NCBI GenBank assembly: GCA_903970315.1
Contig: CAJCIJ010000049.1
Coordinates: 1 to 6,072, forward strand
Reading direction: 5' to 3'
DNA from: Actinomycetota bacterium
GTDB lineage: Bacteria > Actinomycetota > Thermoleophilia > Solirubrobacterales > Solirubrobacteraceae
DNA length: 6,072 nt
Made by a program: the position numbers and the translations under genes. This document shows, piece by piece, positions 4,363 through 6,072 of the stretch. A model generated the notes under the pieces. It was not told where the DNA came from, did not search any database, and was given only the letters and a program-made list of their open reading frames with translations. The stretch's first letter is position 1, and every line of letters starts with the position of its first letter.

Positions 4363-6072
4363 AGCGCGGGCGGGGTCGCCGCAGTCGTAGAAGCCCAGTT
4401 CGATTCCGCCCGACAGCGCGCTGTGGTTGGTCAGGGCACAGTGATCGCGCACCCAGACCACGCGCGGGTCCTCGCTGACCGGCACTGTGGGCACCAGGAT
4501 GGCGCGCAACCGCCCGCTGGTGACATCGGCTTCCAGCTGTCCCACGGTCGGCTCCGGGACCCCGCCCTTGAAGCCCCCGATCGGCAGCACCTCTTCGCCG
4601 CTGGCAAAGACATACGGTCCCGCCAGCTGGGAGGAGTCGATCGCAAACGGTATGGGCGTGCGGTAGCGGTCGGCCAAGCGCTTGACCTCCTGCTGGGCCT
4701 CCAGCAACGCCGAGTCCACGTCAAAGGCGGCCGCCTCGGCCTTTGCCCCCGGCTGATAGGGCGCCGTAAAGGGGTTGAAGTCGCGGGTGATCATCAGCGC
4801 GCCGGTCACCGCCGACAGTGGCAGCATGCACGCGAGCACGCCGGCCAGCGCCAAGGCCGAGCTTCCCGCGTCGCCGCGTATTCGTGGCAGCAGGAGCGCC
4901 GCCAGGCCGCCACCCACGGCGATCACAAGTGCCGCCGGCACAAGCCAGCCGGGCACGTCGGCGCCGCCTTCCAGCAGGTACACGCCGTAGCCCGTGCACG
5001 CTGCCACAGCCAACGCGAGCAGCCCACGGGCACCCATCCTCTGGCGGTGGCGTAGAAACGTCGCAGCTCCTGCACCGCACAGGGCCGCCACTGCCGGCAC
5101 GAGCGCTGCCGTGTAGTAGGAGTTCAAGCGCGTACCCCCGCTGAACAAGCCGAACAGGACAATCAGCCAGGTGCCCCAAAGGACCACGCCGGCGCGCATC
5201 GGGTCGCGGCGGTCGCGCCCGCGGCGTTCGGCCAGCACTGCAAATGCGGCGATCAGCGCCGCCGGCAGCAGCCACCCGTAGTCACGGCCCACCAGCCCCG
5301 ACAGCAGCCTGTGCCAGCTGGGGCTGACCTTGGCCACCTGGTTGCTGTTGGATTCCTCTTCGGCTTGCACCAGGAACGGCGTCGGGGTCGGCGGGGTCCC
5401 AAAGAGGGTGCCCCCACCCAGGCGCGCTATGCCGTTGTAGTCAAAGACCATGCTGTAGACGGAGTTATTGGTGGACCCGTCGATGTACGGTCGCTGGTCG
5501 GCCGGCACCAGCGTGACGACAGTCATCCAGCTCAAGGACACCACTACGGTGACCGCACCTGCCAGGCCCAGATGAGTGAGACGGACACGCAGTGAGGCCG
5601 GCGCGGCGATCACGTAGGCCAGCGCCAGCGCCGGCGCTATCAGCCATGCCTGGCCCATCTTGGCCTGAAAGCCCAGCCCGATCCAGACGCCCGCGAGCAC
5701 CAGCGATCGCAGGCGGCCCGTTGTCAGCGCCGCCGACGCGGCGTCGGCGGCCAGGACCGTGAGCAGCACAAGCACCGAGTCGGCGACGTTGCCGCGGTTC
5801 AACGCCACAGTCACAGGCGTGACCGTGATGACCGTTGCTGCCACCAGGCCTGCCAGCGGGCCGGCCAGCCGGCGCACAGCGCGGTAGAGCACAAGCACCG
5901 TGAGCACGCCGAAGACGATCTGCGGGAGCACCACAGCCCAGGTGTGAAACCCGAAGATCCTCAGCGAGATCGCCTGGGGCCAAAGCCCACCGGGCAACTT
6001 GTCGACGGTGATTGTTCCCTGTGGGTCAAAGGAGCCGAAGAAGAAGTTGTGCAGGCTTTGCGACATGCTCCT
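4360..6072 (-). CDS. GT39/ArnT/YkcB-type membrane glycosyltransferase, 5' end beyond the window
   Basis: This is a polytopic glycosyltransferase of the PMT/ArnT class. Such enzymes take a sugar from a polyprenyl-phosphate carrier and attach it to a lipid, glycan or protein on the outer face of the membrane. Counting from the ATG at 6066, the visible part has 568 residues: a DKLPGGLW motif (22-29, the DKPP-like extracytoplasmic signature), about ten hydrophobic helices to about residue 425, NRGNVADS (90-97), and GFQAKMGQAW (132-141). A soluble YkcB-like C-terminal domain follows (435-562), with VLPIGGFKGGVPEPTVGQLE and a Cys pair (543, 562). The ATG at 6066 is not the real start: the frame stays open through AGG AGC to the edge, the preceding RSM fits the family's N-terminal text, and the first helix and catalytic acidic residues expected upstream are missing. 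The AGGAG before that ATG is far too close to act as a ribosome-binding site. Target unknown. It converges with the bCerS-like gene. Confidence 0.8.
   Translation of the reverse strand, partial: RSMSQSLHNFFFGSFDPQGTITVDKLPGGLWPQAISLRIFGFHTWAVVLPQIVFGVLTVLVLYRAVRRLAGPLAGLVAATVITVTPVTVALNRGNVADSVLVLLTVLAADAASAALTTGRLRSLVLAGVWIGLGFQAKMGQAWLIAPALALAYVIAAPASLRVRLTHLGLAGAVTVVVSLSWMTVVTLVPADQRPYIDGSTNNSVYSMVFDYNGIARLGGGTLFGTPPTPTPFLVQAEEESNSNQVAKVSPSWHRLLSGLVGRDYGWLLPAALIAAFAVLAERRGRDRRDPMRAGVVLWGTWLIVLFGLFSGGTRLNSYYTAALVPAVAALCGAGAATFLRHRQRMGARGLLALAVAACTGYGVYLLEGGADVPGWLVPAALVIAVGGGLAALLLPRIRGDAGSSALALAGVLACMLPLSAVTGALMITRDFNPFTAPYQPGAKAEAAAFDVDSALLEAQQEVKRLADRYRTPIPFAIDSSQLAGPYVFASGEEVLPIGGFKGGVPEPTVGQLEADVTSGRLRAILVPTVPVSEDPRVVWVRDHCALTNHSALSGGIELGFYDCGDPARA
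5729..5751. repeat. Perfect 11-bp inverted repeat inside the glycosyltransferase gene
   Basis: GCCGCCGACGC (5729-5739) is followed by one base and its exact reverse complement (5741-5751). It encodes the Ala-rich ADAASAA segment near residues 107-113, between membrane helices. It is probably a by-product of Ala/Asp codon choice in high-GC DNA. Confidence 0.5.

Noticed and set aside
4204..5055. Plus-strand open frame (283 codons) overlapping the ends of the acyltransferase and glycosyltransferase
   Set aside because: Out of frame with the acyltransferase and antisense to the glycosyltransferase; composition is typical of a shadow frame and no domain is visible.
6064..6072. ATG at 6066 with AGGAG just upstream as the glycosyltransferase start
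   Set aside because: The AGGAG is one base from the ATG, too close to work, and the frame is open to the edge with family-like residues before the Met.

Overview
The window is high-GC DNA (about 75% GC over positions 121-180) with dense, tightly packed genes. It most likely comes from an actinobacterium. The best lineage marker is an actinobacterial-type integration-host-factor-like (mIHF) protein on the minus strand. The wording of its conserved core and of the two lipid-type enzymes reminds me of Thermoleophilia/Solirubrobacterales; that placement is from memory and is inference.

Layout. Positions 1 to about 120 are different in character: about 43% GC over the first 100 bases, AT-ending codons, and an open frame that reads like the tail of a Bacteroidota-type PAS sensor domain. 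Around 115-140 this joins, out of frame, to high-GC sequence encoding the C-terminal end (last porter-loop part plus five membrane helices) of an MMPL/RND exporter, which runs to 931. The exporter converges with, and overlaps by 33 bp, the IHF-like gene (minus, stop at 899). Positions 1400-1717 form the only real intergenic region. It holds a good TTGACC-17-TACGTT promoter candidate that could drive either a leaderless long form or a Shine-Dalgarno-led short form of the IHF-like protein, and a terminator-like hairpin for the gene upstream of it.

The centre of the window (1718-4349) is a divergent pair. On the minus strand is a PLP-dependent alpha-oxoamine synthase whose motifs fit serine palmitoyltransferase (SPT) best. 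On the plus strand is a GNAT-like acyltransferase of the family that includes YghO and the bacterial ceramide synthase (bCerS). Only 16 bp separate the two start codons, and those 16 bp are almost wholly the two ribosome-binding sites back to back. SPT condenses serine with an acyl thioester to make a long-chain base, and bCerS N-acylates it, so together they suggest a minimal ceramide/sphingolipid module in a Gram-positive lineage. The reductase (CerR), dedicated acyl carrier protein and ligase of the known pathway are not in the window.

From 4360 to the right edge runs a minus-strand GT39/ArnT/YkcB-type membrane glycosyltransferase. It converges on the acyltransferase with 10 bp between stops, and its 5' end lies outside the window. 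No rRNA, tRNA, CRISPR array, insertion sequence or attachment site was seen. The leading candidate for an interesting system is the compact divergent SPT/bCerS-like pair. The most likely artefact, or recent rearrangement, is the left-end junction.
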